Shown: one piece after another, positions 36,701-50,474 of the stretch
How positions within the stretch are numbered: the stretch's first letter is position 1
How the letters are laid out: the number at the start of each line of letters is the position of its first letter
Source: Setaria digitata
Taxonomy: Eukaryota; Nematoda; Chromadorea; Rhabditida; Setariidae
Reading direction: 5' to 3'
Assembly: GCA_003640385.1 (NCBI GenBank)
Contig: RCAB01000443.1
Coordinates: 1-50,768 of the forward strand
Length of the DNA: 50,768 nucleotides
Notes under the pieces: generated by a model
What the model was told of the DNA's origin: nothing
Seen by the model: the letters and a program-made list of their open reading frames with translations, nothing else
Databases searched by the model: none
Translations under genes and position numbers: made by a program

Positions 36701-39700
36701 AATGCAGCACCAAGAAGTGGTTTCTGCAAATTATTGCAAACGCCATCAAAGCTACGATACATCAAATGATAGCATAATGAGCGTGCGCAGTTCACTTCAC
36801 TTAGCTAAAATATGATAAAATTTTCATTTTAAAATTTTTCAAATTCAAATTTTAATATTAATTTTTATATATATATATATTTTTTTCAACAATTTTTCTT
36901 ACCATTGGTACACATCCTGTACCGACAGCTTTAGTAATATCATCAATGGATAATAATTTTCTGTTTGATATATCTTCAACCGATACTACACGATGATTTT
37001 TTATCATTTCTTCAACTAAATTTTCATTCATCGGATCAATCGCATCACAATCATTGCTACTGATCTGTATTGATGGAACAGTATCTGAAATGATCAGTGT
37101 TAAATTTTTGCCATCATATAAAATTATCATATCAGCAACTATTAATTAGCAAATATTAGATATCAGTAACAGAGATATAAGTGTTGTCATTTTATCACTT
37201 ATTTATTATCAATTATTTTTAATCATTTAATTCATTATCTTCAATGTGCATATATGAATGAAGGCTATTTGTAGTAGAATTATATGATTGATTAGTTTCA
37301 ATCGCTGATATATGATATGAATGTTATCGTAATATTTATTTTTCAATATTAACCATCAATTAAATTCAGCCACTTCTTCTGTTATTCTTTTTAATTGGTT
37401 AGTATTATATGCATGCATAATATCAACGAAATATAGCTGTTAATTAATAAATTAAATTTTGCAAAATAACATTTAGGGAACGAACTCCTCAAGGATTTTC
37501 TCTTCTTTAGTGTACTCAATTTACATTCATTGTTTACTGATATTAATTATTTTCCTCAAGTTACTTAATTAAAAATTATTGCCAAACTAATTTCTTTATC
37601 AGATAGAAGCATAATTAAATACATCCTCATTTTGCATACTTTTTAATTCATCATCAATCTTCAATCTTGACCGATTTAACAATTTATTTTAAGCAGCTAT
37701 TTTGGTAAATTCATTTGTGGCACATTTTTTTTTTTTTTTGGTATCATTGAAATTACGGGGAAAAAATTTGCTAACATTTAAAAAAGTAAAAATTAATTAA
37801 ATCAATTAATCAATAAATCAAAAAAATTAATTAAGATTAAAAATTAATCATTAATAAGAAAAAATTAATTAATTAAAATCATTAACTGGAAAAAGAAAAA
37901 CCTGCTAGCATAATAAAGAAATTGTCAGTTTATAGCGAAAGTTTTGTGTGAGCGACAATTTTTCTACTGTCTTCAAGGCTATAACTAGGTATCACTAATT
38001 ATTAAAAGTTGATTAACAGCTTAATGTAATTAATTATTAAAATACCAATAGAAGGCAACGAATTGTTTCTAGATGAGCAATTGCATGTAAAGAATGCCTA
38101 ATTACATCAAACTGAAGTATCTAAATTCGGATATTTGAATTTCGTCAAGTTTTTCCTATCCTTAATTATTGCTGCTTATTTTTTGTCAACCCGAAACTAC
38201 AATTTATGCGTTCAAGATTGGTTATTAATATAAATTTGTCAATTCTATAAAGCAATTGGAAAAGAAAATTAGAATTGAATATTAATAATTCTAATTCTCA
38301 TTTGAAAAACACGCATGACATTTTCAAAATTGCTAGCTTTATCAATTTGATGGATATAACAGTGATGTGTTGGACTGAATTGAAATGATATTCAAAAATT
38401 GAAAACAAATAATTAAAATTAACTGTTAACATAGATTCTCTATCAATAATATGATGATATTTTGTTGGACAGAAATATCAAACTGAAAAAAAAAAAATGA
38501 GAAGAAAATGAAGTAATTTAAAACAAATAATATCTAATTCAAATAATTCAACAGATTGCTGAAAGTTAGTAATTTTCAAAAATAAAAAATTAAAAAAAAA
38601 ATACGAAAATTTTTAGGGCAAAAAAAAAATCGTTTTTTTTTTCCCTTCAAAAGCTGAAAAACATCCTTTTTTAATAATTTACACACTGTGAATTTCTTCC
38701 CTTCGCATAAACATAATTTCAAAATAAATTAATAACAACAGCAGCAGCAACAAAAACAACAAAAATATTAAAGAATAATGAAGATAAAAATAACGACAAC
38801 AAACAACAAACATAGCGGTGACAATGATCACGATGACGACGACGACAATAAAAACAACAACAACAACAATATTATTAATAATAATTAATAAGGAAAAGGA
38901 ATTTAAAAAAAAAAAAAAAAGAATTAACGGGAAAAGTGAATTATGCAGAACAGTGTAATAAAAAATTTGTAGCATGAAAAAGGAAGAACAAATTCAGGAA
39001 TTTTTCTCTAAAATTTTTATTTATTCAAAATTTATGAACTGAAAAAAACTTGTTCCTAAAATGTATTTATTCGAAATTTTAGATGCGATTGATATAAAAA
39101 AAAAAAAAAAAAAAAATGAAGAAATGAAAAAGAACCAGAAATTTTTCATTAGCAATTTCCTTTTCATTTTATTTTCCTGCTAGAAAACAATACTGAAATG
39201 TTGTTATTTTCAATTCTTATCAGAAATTTTAACAGAAAGTAAGAAAAACTTAAATTTTTTTTCCCCATCAAATTATTCATATTTTAAATGTCATGTTTGT
39301 ACAACTATTATACCAGACAAAACTCAACAAATAAAATTGTTAAATTCAGTTTAATGATGTTCATTTGCAATTAATTATTCGCAATTAGCGCCTAAATGAC
39401 ATTTGGTAGGAGAATACAGAAAACTGGTTAATTGTGATAAAAATTCTTATGAATCGTAAAAGCTATTCGGAACATACAACTTTCGGGAATTCCGATATAT
39501 TTCATAAAGACAGAAATCGATAAAAAAGATAGTAAGTGATAAATAAATTAATTAGAATACTATAATGATTTTGTAAAATTTTAGACCTAAAGAAAATACT
39601 AATTCTGGCATTAAATAGAATTAAATTTCAGTAACATTTTCATCAAATGATTGTAATCATCATGCAGTAATGCGTTGAATAATTTTAACTTCTCAATGCA

Positions 39701-41144
39701 AAAATTTGAAAATTTTTACACAAAAAGCTCTAAGATTTGCATATGAAAAAATATTTTATTAAACTAAACTTTCTCGGATTATAATATTAAATTATTTAAA
39801 GCTTCTTGCTTCTCTTTTCATTATTTTTTATTTTTATTTTTTTTTTTTTGTCACATTTCATTCCTTTAATTGTAATCATAGCGGGAAGATATTCAAAAAA
39901 AAAAAAACAAACAAATTTGCTTCTTTAAATATTAATAATTTTAATAATTTAGTTTTTTTTTGATTTTATTCAAAACAATATATTTGAATAGTAGCACTGA
40001 TTGATTTTTTTTTTCTTTTCCTTTTCAAATTTATAATTAAATTATTTCGCCAATTTGATGATTTCAATATTTGATAAGTTAATTTTGTTTTTTTTTTTTT
40101 TGATACAAATTTATTGCATCACAATATATTTTTCACATGTTGATGCAACTCATTATGACAGTATCAATTTATCAAACACACATAGACAATTATCAGTGTT
40201 ATGAACAAATTTCTTTGCTCTAAACTTTCAAAAATTCCTCCTTTTACAAGTGGTGAAAAATAAAAATATTTTCAAATTTCTTCCTGAAAATTTGCTAAAA
40301 AGAAGATGAAAACAAAGGAGGAAAAAAAACAAAATTTTTTTGGTAATATTATTTATAATTTGATAATTTAATAAATTTATCGAAATTTAATGGAATGCAA
40401 TTGTTAAATGTTGAATAATTTCACATACACACTTCAAATCATTTTGTTCCCTTTTCTTTCTTTCTTTCTTTTCCTTTTTTTTTTCTTTTGGCTTTTTTTT
40501 GAAAAAAAAAAAAGAAAAAAAAATATTTTTGAGCAAATTTGTTGAAAAAAAAATTTCAAATTTAGCATTTTAAGCATTTTTTTTCAAGTACAATATTTCA
40601 AGTATTCATTCCTTGCACTGCACATGTTCAGCATAAAAAAAAAAACGAAAATGTGCATTTATTTTCCGATTATCGTTTACTTTTTTTCATTTTATATTTG
40701 AAATTGAGTTTTTTTTTTCTTTTTTCTTTTTCTTTTTTTTTAATTTTCCAATTTGTTAAAGAAGATTCCTCATCATCCTGATTCATTTCAATTCATTGCA
40801 ATTAATTTTTAATCTCACTAATTTTTTCATTTGGAAAAAAAAACCCGTCTTTAAATTTCTGCTATTTTCTTTTTTTTTTTCTCTCTCTTCTTCTCTTTAA
40901 CTATTAAAATTTTAAAGAAATTCAACCACTGTTTAGTATGAAATTGGATAACTTTAATTACTGGATCGTATCATTTATTGCATTTATTAGTTGAAATAGC
41001 GCCATGAGCCATAAAACATTACAGGATAATTAGAACTGTAAAAAAAAAAAAAAACTTATTGAAATTACACTGTTATCATCTATGATAAATGCTGTTAACT
41101 TTTCTGACTGATAACTTGATCGATCATTGTTCATCATCAATTTT

Positions 41145-41180
<36 letters not shown>

Positions 41181-43124
41181 ATCTTGTTGCTTGAGCAAAT
41201 TAGCATAAAATTTCAAATCATTGGAAATACTTTAAGGAAAAAAAAGTTTTAAGATTTTGCTAAGAAAAAAAAAAAAAAAATGGTCAAAAGAATAACACTG
41301 AAATTTATTGATATAATTTATTTATTTATTTTTACTGTATAATAGCCATGGTGAATTACAGAGTATTTTTCATAAGAAAAATCATAGTAATTCTTGTTTA
41401 TAGAGGATGAATTTGAAAATAAATAAATTATATCAACGAATTACAAATTATGAATTCAAAAATTAAAACTTTCTTTATAAATTCATCATGAAAAAGTTGA
41501 ATATCTTATGAAAAATTTTGGCCAACAAGATAAATTTTCTTTCACTCAGCACCGATTGAAACAAATTTTGAATTTTGAATTTTTTTTTTTCAGAATTATA
41601 TAATTTTAAAAAGTTTCTAATGCAAAAACGGTATCATTTTGCTTATTTGTTTTTTTCTGGCATAATGAAATCGTTGGAAATATTTTCATATGAATTTTTA
41701 ATGATCATTAAACGAGATGAAAAAAAAAAAAAAAAATTTAATGTTTTGAGATAGTGAAAATTTTTGATGGTATTTTTCTTCAGTTGAAAAAATTTCATTG
41801 CAAATAAATTTTTACATGATTTTTTATTCACCTTTTTCGATTTTATTCAATTTGATAACTATTGCAAATAATAAATAAAAAAATAAATGAAAAATAAACA
41901 AAAAATAAAAATAAAAACAAAAAAAAAAAAAAAAATCTTTTTTGCTCTATTAAATCAAGCAATTGATTAATATGATTAGGAAAATATGTTTCAATGAACA
42001 AACTTATATCAATTTTGCAACTTAATTATGATACAAATCCTTTTTTTTTTTTTTTTTTTTTCAATTCCTTTTTGTTTCCCTTTCAATTTCCTGTTTTCTT
42101 GTTTGGAGAAAAAAGAAAAAGAAAAATGTAGGATGGGAAATGTGACATCAGTTAGTATTGTTGCAGAATTATGAAAGCATTAAATTTCCACTTAATTATT
42201 CGGCAAAACGATTAAGCAATGCAGCAAGAAATGAAAATGAATTGCAACAATTGAGAATTTTAAGCAAAACTGCTAACGACCAGCGAGGATGACAACCAGA
42301 TGACAATTAATGATTATGATAATGGATCATAAAATTATGCGCTTAAATAACTGGTTATGTCATGTTATTTGCTGTTAATGATATTATTTCAATAAAATGC
42401 TCTCAAAAACAAATGCAATTACAGTGTTTAGCAGCGAGTGATAAAGAGATATTCAAATTTTCAATAAAACAATTCAAATCGATGATGTGATAATTTTTCA
42501 ACTAATATTAAAAATTGCAATAGTATGTTGTAAGAATATGATAGATGATAATAATGAAATGATAACGATGTTTTAGGACAAATTTTAAAACTTCTTTTTT
42601 TTTTTTTTCCCTACCAAAACTGCTTTTAAAGATAGCAACAAAGATAATTGTTCAGATAATTTTGCCAGAAAAAGATTTATTGACTGATATAATTAGTATT
42701 GACAGTTCGATAGCTACATTATCATTATGGAGCCATCAAATATTCTAGAATACAATATTTAAATTTCGTTCTAAGTCGTTAGTTTATCATACAGGTACAT
42801 TTAATTGCAGGTAATTTTACAATACATGTATAAGATTTCTCTCCACAAAACTATATCTTATGCGAGCTTTCCTTCGACAAAATTCTATGAGTTATATGAG
42901 GTTTCTCTTCACAAAGTTGCCACCTGTAGTTACTAAATTACTAGTTTTATTTGTTTCAAACATGCTGCGATATCTTCGAAAAATGCTTAATTATCGGGTA
43001 CTAATTACCGAAATTCTTAAATGACCACAATTCTGTAGTTGGTCCGAAATCAGCCAGCACTTTCACTTCTTTCATAACCACCGAATGTCTCAAGCAATAA
43101 TATGATCTAACTCTCAGTAATTTT

Positions 43125-43175
<51 letters not shown>

Positions 43176-45681
43176 NATTAAAATGAAACAAACATTCTTG
43201 CACCTTTCATTAGACTTCCTTATAAGTAATTAATTATTTAGAAAAATTAGAGCAAGAAAAAAAAGGAAGTAAATCTTATGCCAATATACATATATATATT
43301 GAAGCATTAATGATCACATGTTTTATAACTGATCAATTGAATTAGAGAAGAAAAAATTTTGTAATAAGTAAAAAAAATCTCGGATTTAAAAAAAAAAAAA
43401 AGAAAAATGCTGCAATTTTATTTATTATATGTGTGAATTTTGGCATTGCGAATAATTTTAAGTCAATTTGAATTATCGCAAATTTAGTTAAATATATTAA
43501 TTACAAGTGTGCAATTTTGTTCATATTATCACAATTTAATATTTCTTATAACTTTTTTTTTTTCTAATTAATTTTCAAATCCAATTTTATACGTCCCCAG
43601 TTCGAGAAAGAAAAAAAAAATGTTTAGAATAAATAAAATATATTGCAAATTTTTTGATCTTATTTAATTAAAATGCTGATTTGCTTTCATCAATCTGTTC
43701 AGCTTCATCAGATCATTAATTAATTTAGTGCAAAGGAAAAAGTTTTAAAGACAATTGTAATTATATTAATGATATAATTACATAGAATGCGATTAATTGT
43801 TATTTTTAATCACCAAAAAATTTTTTTAAAGGGAAACAATTAATAAAAATGGAAATTTTTAATTGTAACAAATTGAATCAAATTGTGCATTTGCTAACTT
43901 TTAATTTAATTTTCTTTTGAAAAAAAAAAAAATTTTTTTTTTTTTTCATTAATTCAAAGTATTGCATATCAGAAGTATGTTCAATTGAATATTTTCGATA
44001 ATTAATTATTAGCAAGAATTTTTCATTGAGTCCATTTTATAAACAAAAGATATCAAAAGCATTAGCGATAAAGTTGATAGAAATGATAATTTTGGATGAA
44101 ATTTTTCAATAATATCTTTAAAACCGGAAATTTTTGTTCATCGTTCCAACAAAACATTTTGATACTATGATATTCTAACAAAATCTAATAATAATTATTG
44201 ATGTACAAACAGACTGACAGACAGACAGACGAACACACACACACACACACACAAGTGTGCACCACTTTTCAAATGATTTTCAAAATGAAATTTTCATTGA
44301 AGCGATTGCTCAGCGTATTTATCTCATCGATTGATGATTAAATATATACATACTGATACTGATTTACGCCAAACTATTCCTTTCTATCTCACTTATTCAC
44401 GTAGTTCTGCGTGTTTCACGTGTCATGAATTCCGCGTATCACGTAACAGACTACGTATCTAATCGATATCAGTTATTTCTGAAATCACATTGCACACTTC
44501 CATTACATTCTTTAACAATTTTTTAGACTAAATTTTATGACAATTTGAAGACTTCTCTCCTCCTCTCTTTGTTGCTACAAAAAATTCATTCATTTTTTTC
44601 TTTTATTTTAAAAATTTTCAGATAAAAATATTTAGCATTAAAAATCTTCCATTTTTCTTTTTATTTCAAAGAAAAGGGATTTCTTTTTTTTGTTTAAATT
44701 ATGATTGATCTTAATAATCTAGTTTAAATAATAATGAAATAATTTCAAACAAGCACCATTTAGCAATATTTCACTTATAATTTTGATGCTTTTTTTCTGT
44801 TTTTTTTTTTTTTTTATTTTTTATTTTTTCAAAAGAATGAACTTTTTAGCATTTAATTTTTGAAAAGAAAAAGAAATAAAAAATAATTTTTCCTTTTAAA
44901 ACAATATTGCATTTTAAATGATTCGGCATTTTTTTTTTTTCTTTTTACTTTTTTCCTTTTCATATTACAAAATAAAAATATATTATTGTAATAAATTTTT
45001 CGTTTTTTATAAGTATGAAATTTTTTCAGGATTAAAAAAACAAATGCTTTAAACTTTATTAGAATTGAGGAATCTTTCGAAAAAAAAAAAAAGAAGACTT
45101 TCAATTAGTCACATCATCATCAATTAATTAAATTACCATAACTAAATGAGACAAAAGAAGGAAGAAAAGTTAATAGCAAGCATCGATTGATTCGATTAAT
45201 TGAACAACTGAAAAGTTTGTCGTACGTTAGAAGTTGACCGCTAGAAGTTTACATATTTGCGTGCGTATACTTGTACTTGCACTTTTGTCTAATCTTACGA
45301 TATTGACTTATTTAGGAATTTGCGTGATCATTATCAATTAAACTAATCAATTTTTTTTTTTTTTTTTTTTTAGGTTTCGACGTGATTTGCTATCTTTCAC
45401 AGCTTTCACGTATACCTGCACATATATGATGTACGTTACGTAACGAGTTAGTTAATTTATTACTTTTAGATTAGCTAACTGGTAATTAATTAATTAATTA
45501 ACTTAGGCTAGCAAGAAGAAAAGATAATAATATCATTTGCAACATAACATCAATACACTGTTTGCAATAAAACAGCGCAGTTTTCTGTTTCTAAGACTTG
45601 AAATGATTTAAAATAAAGAAGAGAAAAAATTTATTTTAATTTTTTGATCAGAAAAAAGCTTTTTTTTTTCCGTTCCTTTTT

Positions 45682-45725
<44 letters not shown>

Positions 45726-45815
45726 GAAAAAAGTATCGTCACAAAGCTCATTGTTACGTTAAACGTTAAACAATACAAAAATACTAATGTTATTCAGTAA
45801 TCGACGAGAAATGAG

Positions 45816-45852
<37 letters not shown>

Positions 45853-48800
45853 TCGTCACGCTCAGAAATATTTGAAGTAGTAAAACAAATGATTCGTTTT
45901 TTTTTTTTTCTTTTTGTTTTGAGAAATTCTTGAATTCATGTGTATTTTATTCAAGTATCTTTTTGAAAAAAAAAAAATTTATTTAATTAATTACTATTTT
46001 AAATTGAAAGCACTCAAACGGGTGTGGCAACTTATTTTTTGATGTCATGTTAAAGCATTACCATTTGCTGTAATTATATTATCTTTTCCAGCTGTTTGTT
46101 ACACTAACTGATATTTTTAAAATAATTTCTACAATGGCATCTTTTCTTTTCTTTTTTTTCTATCTTCCTTATTGCTTAATAATAATTATAATAATCTTAT
46201 ATTATACTGCTAATTATATTAACTATTTTATTAATATTATATCAATATGATTTTTCGTCATTTTTCCTTTGTTAGATTGCTGTGAAATTTCTAAATTTAA
46301 TTCAATCAAAAAAATGTCACTAACTTATTGGACTTATTTAATTACTATTAATTATTATTACAGGAGAAAAGCACAACACTTAAGAACACTCTATTCAACT
46401 CTATTCCATTATAACTTTTAACTAAATGATCATTTTTTTTTCTTTCTTTTTCTTCTTTTTGAGAGGGGGAAGAGGGATTTTTGATAGCAAATTTAACTCT
46501 AATTATTATTAAATTAATTATTCAAAAAAGAAATTATATTCAAGGGAAACTTTTTTTTTTCTCAATCAATGCAAAGCAAAAAAAGATAGAAAATGAAGGG
46601 GAAAAAAAAACTGCAACAAAAAGAAATGAAGAAAGAGGAAGAAATTGTTGAAGTGAAAAAAAAAAAAGAAAAAGAAAAAGAAAGAATATTTCACAAAAAT
46701 CGGGAATAGCTGTCAAAAATTTATTCATTTTAAATAAATATCATATCATAGCGTTTCTATTTTCCTTCACTTCTTCTTATCAGTTATCAGTATATGTATG
46801 CTTCGGTAATAATTTAAAAAGATTGATTATGAAATGAAATTTTATTTAATTTCATATAACAAAATAGCAAGAAAGAGGAAATGAAATGATGATTGGTATG
46901 AAAATTAATTAATATAGTTCATTTTAATCAGTATTATTAGGCTCGTTTATTTTACTGCTAATTATTATGATTTCTTCCGTGACAAGCATGTTCAAGAAAA
47001 AGTTCAAAAAGATAGACAAAAAACGAGTAAATAATCTAACCAATGAATAATAATATTATTTATTCGTTATTTATGTCTAATTAAAAAATAAATAAATTTT
47101 TATGAAAAAGAAAGAAAGAAGACAACACTAATCAAAGCAAACAAAAAAAAAAAAAAAAATAGAATTTGATGCATTAAATGAACAATGCATCAGAAATTAT
47201 TAATTTAAGTAATAAATTTCAACAGAAACAGTAACCAACAATTTTTTCGAATAAAATGAAACGAATTTAGTAATAAAAATAGAAGAAAAAAGTAACAAAA
47301 TAATGGAAAATAATTTTTAAATATAATCATTTCTCACTCTAACTGAAATAAAAAAAAAAATCACATAATAATGACATGTACTTAATTTTAAGAAATTAAT
47401 AGCAGTAGACTTTTTCTCTTATTAAAAACATATGCTAATTACATCTATGCATAATATATTATGTAATTAATTATATAATTAGTTTTTATATAATTAGGTC
47501 AAGTTGTTTGCTAATTTTCAAGTTTTCCTCAAATAATATTTTTAATTATATTAATTTGTATTGAAAATGTGTGTTAATTTACAAACAGTTAAGCCACCAA
47601 AGTAAGTGTTTAAATCAAAACTCATTTATGCGGACATATATAAGCAATTTTAATTCCAATTCAATTTATTATTTGTAAAATTTTCATTTATGATGAAAAT
47701 TTTCAATATTTTTTTTTGAACTGAACTAAATAAGTTAAAATCGAAGTAATACTTTTATTTATAGCTAATTAAATGTACATTAAAATTTAATGCATATGCA
47801 AGATATTAATTAAATTCGAGCAAAATTTCAATCGATTTCAAATTCTCCCACACAGACTATATTTGAAATACTTAAAATTAATTAAAATTTAAATAAAACT
47901 TTAAACTTAACCTTGTGTGTCAAAATTACAGGTATTACATGCTAATTGGCAATTAACACTCATCCAGTCTGGATTTGCGGTACATTCACCAATAGATGCC
48001 CAAAAACGACACCACTGATGCTCATCGCAGCAACCATTTGGCAAACATTTGAATTTACTTGTTTGTGGTGCTGTTAATTGTGACTTAGCTTCTGTAATAA
48101 TTAATTAAAATAGAAACAAAAAGCAATCAATGCTAGGAAATTTATCCTCTTGAGCTAATAGTTAAAAAAAAGAAAAATCTTTGTATTTGACAATAATTCC
48201 TACTCTAATTATTTTACACTTTATTTTCCGGTAAAAAGAATAAAGAAAAAAAAAATAAAAAATAAAAAAGATTTCAAACGTAATATGATAATTATGCTAC
48301 AGATTTTAGTGCTAATTTCATTAATTATAAACGATTTAATAAAAGTTCAATTAAAATGCCAAAATGTTTAGAGAACTTGAAATTTTTAAATGATTGCAAA
48401 ATTTCTTCCCGTCAACCTAATTTGAAACGAAAGCGGAGCGCGACTTTATTTTATTAAGTGATTGATGCCGCTACATATCAGAATTTGCACCATCTATCAT
48501 CTTTTAATTCGCTCTTTTCTGTTCGTTTCCCTTTCATCGTTTCATTTAAATTTAACCCATTCACCGGATTTGAAGCGGAAATATTACATCCGGTTAAGCT
48601 ATGATGATAATAACTTTTTAATGGTATAAAAAAATTTTTTTGATCAGAAAAAAAAAAAAAATTTTTTTTGAGAAGTTATTTTAGTAATTTTTCTTTTTTT
48701 TTTTTTGGAAAATGATTTGGTATATATATATAAAATGAGAGACTTTTAAAAATTATTCCTGGTTGATTAAATGTCGAAATAATTTATTCGTAAATGGGAA

Positions 48801-49703
48801 AAAATTTTTCTTCCGTGTTTTTCTTTTTGTTGAAAGTTTAAGTTCAAAAAATTTCAATGAAGAATCGAGAATCTCGACATTGAAAAAGATGACTATTTTT
48901 AGATTTTCATCAGTGAATCATTTTTTGTGTATGTGTGCGTGTGTTAAGGAAGAGAGCTGAAATACTGAACAATCATAAAAATTTCATATTGAATTTATTT
49001 ATTTTATGTTTGAATACGCTCAAATAATTAATACATGCTAATTTATTTTGAGCAAGTGAAAATTGGAATGAAAACGAATTTCAAAAATTAATTTCCGGAA
49101 AATTTTGAGTGAAAAAAAAAATTAATAAATTACACTGTTGCTAATACGATATCATTAATTGATTTAGAAGGTGCAAATGATGTAAGAAGAAATTGTAAAA
49201 AAAAAAAGTATCGCTAAAAATGTTAAAATTTCAGACAAAAAAAATCTTCCAATGGTAATTTTTTTTTAAAAAAATGAAGTCAAAATGAATTTTTAAAAAA
49301 TTTTTTTTTTTCTAAATTTACATAGAAAAGTTTTGTAATTGATATGAAGCGAAAAAGAAAATATTTATGATATCAGTAAATTACTTACTACCCTTTGCTA
49401 TTTATTTTTTGTTTGCTTTTTGTACAATTAATTATAAAAATGCCTTAGAAAAAAGAAAAGAAAAAAGCACTTTCACCGAATCAATTTTTTAATTTCTCTT
49501 TCCTCTTACAAGAAAAAAAAATTACGATAATTTAATACAAACAAAAGATTGAATAAAAGTTAAATTAGAAAAGAAAAAAAAGGGGAATAAAATTCTTGAC
49601 GAAAATTAGCAATAGATTTTGAAAAAAGATAAAAATTTAAAAGCAAACCTGATAAGAATAGCAAAAGAAGTTGCAGCAATGATAGACAAATAATTCTGAT
49701 CAT
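29318..49703 (-). CDS. Secreted ShKT-domain haem peroxidase (MLT-7/SKPO-like)
   Basis: Animal haem peroxidase of the kind that cross-links tyrosines in nematode cuticle (MLT-7, SKPO family); it acts outside the cell. Thirteen exons from the high end: 49703-49649, 48091-47912, 37084-36903, 36804-36686, 36258-36215, 35154-34923, 33642-33438, 33026-32893, 31841-31598, 30913-30720, 30542-30370, 29984-29867, 29513-29318; 691 aa. A signal peptide fills exon 1 ([18 protein letters not shown]). Exon 2 is one ShKT domain with six cysteines. The peroxidase domain spans about 150-691: [11 protein letters not shown], distal QFGQFISHD (Gln231, His235), AGDIR (Arg364), TREHN, proximal RFGHGM (His461), NIQRGRDHG. 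Residues that esterify haem in myeloperoxidase are replaced (Ser234, Leu367, Phe368). A 10.8-kb intron separates ShKT and peroxidase exons. MLT-7 is plausible, but family members cannot be told apart by eye. Confidence 0.93.
31288..31485. repeat. (AAT)n microsatellite
   Basis: About 200 bp of aat/aataac triplets in a peroxidase intron. The long Tyr/Leu/Ile minus-strand frames over it are artefacts of this repeat. Confidence 0.95.
32113..32712. repeat. 285-bp duplication around a single N
   Basis: 32113-32397 and 32428-32712 differ at about one base and flank the N at 32398, in a peroxidase intron. As at 21442, this looks like an unmerged contig overlap. No exon is affected. Confidence 0.9.
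33721..33763. repeat. (ATA)n microsatellite
   Basis: Near-pure aat triplets within a peroxidase intron. Confidence 0.9.
34658..34725. repeat. Three abutting perfect palindromes
   Basis: 34658-34681 (24 nt, centred on aatatatatt), 34681-34700 (20 nt, AT only) and 34700-34725 (26 nt, arms atttcggtatata) are each exact inverted repeats sharing edge bases. They lie in the peroxidase intron between exons 34923 and 33642. Confidence 0.9.
38736..38880. repeat. Degenerate AAC/GAC trinucleotide tract
   Basis: Runs of aac, gac and cag triplets in the large peroxidase intron. The Val/Leu-rich minus-strand frame across it is repeat-derived, not a gene. Confidence 0.8.
42892..43126 (-). CDS. Coding-like exon pair nested in the large peroxidase intron
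   Basis: Minus-strand 43126-43009 is open for 39 codons after a T-rich AG acceptor and ends TTC-G|gtaatt. It joins in phase 1 to 42923-42892 (acceptor aactacag), which ends in TAA. The ~49 residues are non-repetitive ([19 protein letters not shown]). Upstream on this strand is a 44-nt homopolymer and the N at 43176, so earlier exons may be lost in an assembly gap. Product not recognised. The rest of 37085-47911 is AT-rich intron with many poly-A/T runs and nothing else supportable. Confidence 0.25.
43132..43176. repeat. Poly-A tract ending at an N
   Basis: About 44 A residues followed by a single N, the third assembly join in the window. The true tract length is unknown. Confidence 0.9.
44210..44254. 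repeat. (CAGA)n(CA)n compound microsatellite
   Basis: Five imperfect caga units followed by about ten ca units, inside the large peroxidase intron. Confidence 0.9.
44398..44457. promoter_or_regulatory. Cluster of CACGT-core motifs in the large intron
   Basis: Within 60 bp: tcacgtag, tttCACGTGtc (palindromic E-box), tatcacgtaac and tacgta. Such G-rich words are rare in this intron. An intronic enhancer of the peroxidase bound by bHLH or bZIP factors is possible; inference only. Confidence 0.3.
45435..45444. promoter_or_regulatory. GTTACGTAAC palindrome (PAR-bZIP consensus)
   Basis: Exact match to RTTAYGTAAY, the PAR/CES-2-type bZIP site, in the large peroxidase intron. A ten-base match can be chance in 50 kb of AT-rich DNA. 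Confidence 0.25.
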
Positions 49704-50474
49704 TTTTCTTATCAAAAACGATCAATCGATTAGCATTCGAAAGACTAATGAAAATGAATTAATTTAAAAAAAAAAAATGAAAAATGATGATGTGATGCTT
49801 GTTGTCTGCATTGAAATCGAAGCAAAACAAAACAAAAAAAAAAAGAAAAAAGGTATAAAAATATTTTCAAATCACAAAAATTTAAATATTCAAATGAGGA
49901 GGGAGAAAAAAAAAAGAAGAGGAAAGACTGGAAACAGTTGTTGTACTAATTAGACGCTAGCACTAACTACTAATAGTAATAGTAGTAGTAAAAGTAGTAG
50001 GAATAATGCGCTTCCTTCTGCAACAGTTTTTATGCGGTAGCTGAAAAATAATTAATGAGTTAACCGGTCTTTTTCATTACCAAAAAGGCGTTGTATGAAG
50101 TGTTGACGAAAAATGATAGAAAGAAGGAGAAAGAAAAAGGAAAGGCGTGTAAAAGAAAAAGGAAAAAAAAAAAAGTTTGATAATTAATTATAAAATGTTC
50201 AAAAAATAAAAAGCAAAAAAAAAATCTCAAAAATTTTAGAATAAATTTATTCTTGGTTATTTTTTTTAGACAAAAAAAAGGAGAGCATTAATTACAAAAC
50301 TTTCATGTAATATGTTATATTTTGTTTAAAAATTAAACTTTTTTTTTCCTTTATAAAATTTTAAGCAAAATGTAATTTTTTAATTTATTTTTTTTTTTCT
50401 TCAAATACATTTAGTCTATTCAAAACATTAGACGATGGAAAAATGCAAGTTGGAAATTATTTGAATGAATTAAC
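49704..50474. other. 5' flank of the peroxidase gene
   Basis: AT-rich with an aatagtagtag tract near 49970-50000 and poly-A runs. It must hold the minus-strand promoter, but I see no clear TATA or spliced-leader acceptor. Confidence 0.4.

Noticed and set aside
38679..38975. 98-codon Val/Leu/Phe-rich minus-strand frame
   Set aside because: Derived from AAC/GAC repeats and poly-A; no gene structure.
48478..48598. Coding-like minus-strand segment between signal-peptide and ShKT exons
   Set aside because: Its open phase does not fit the phase-1 junctions on either side, so it cannot be a cassette exon of the peroxidase.
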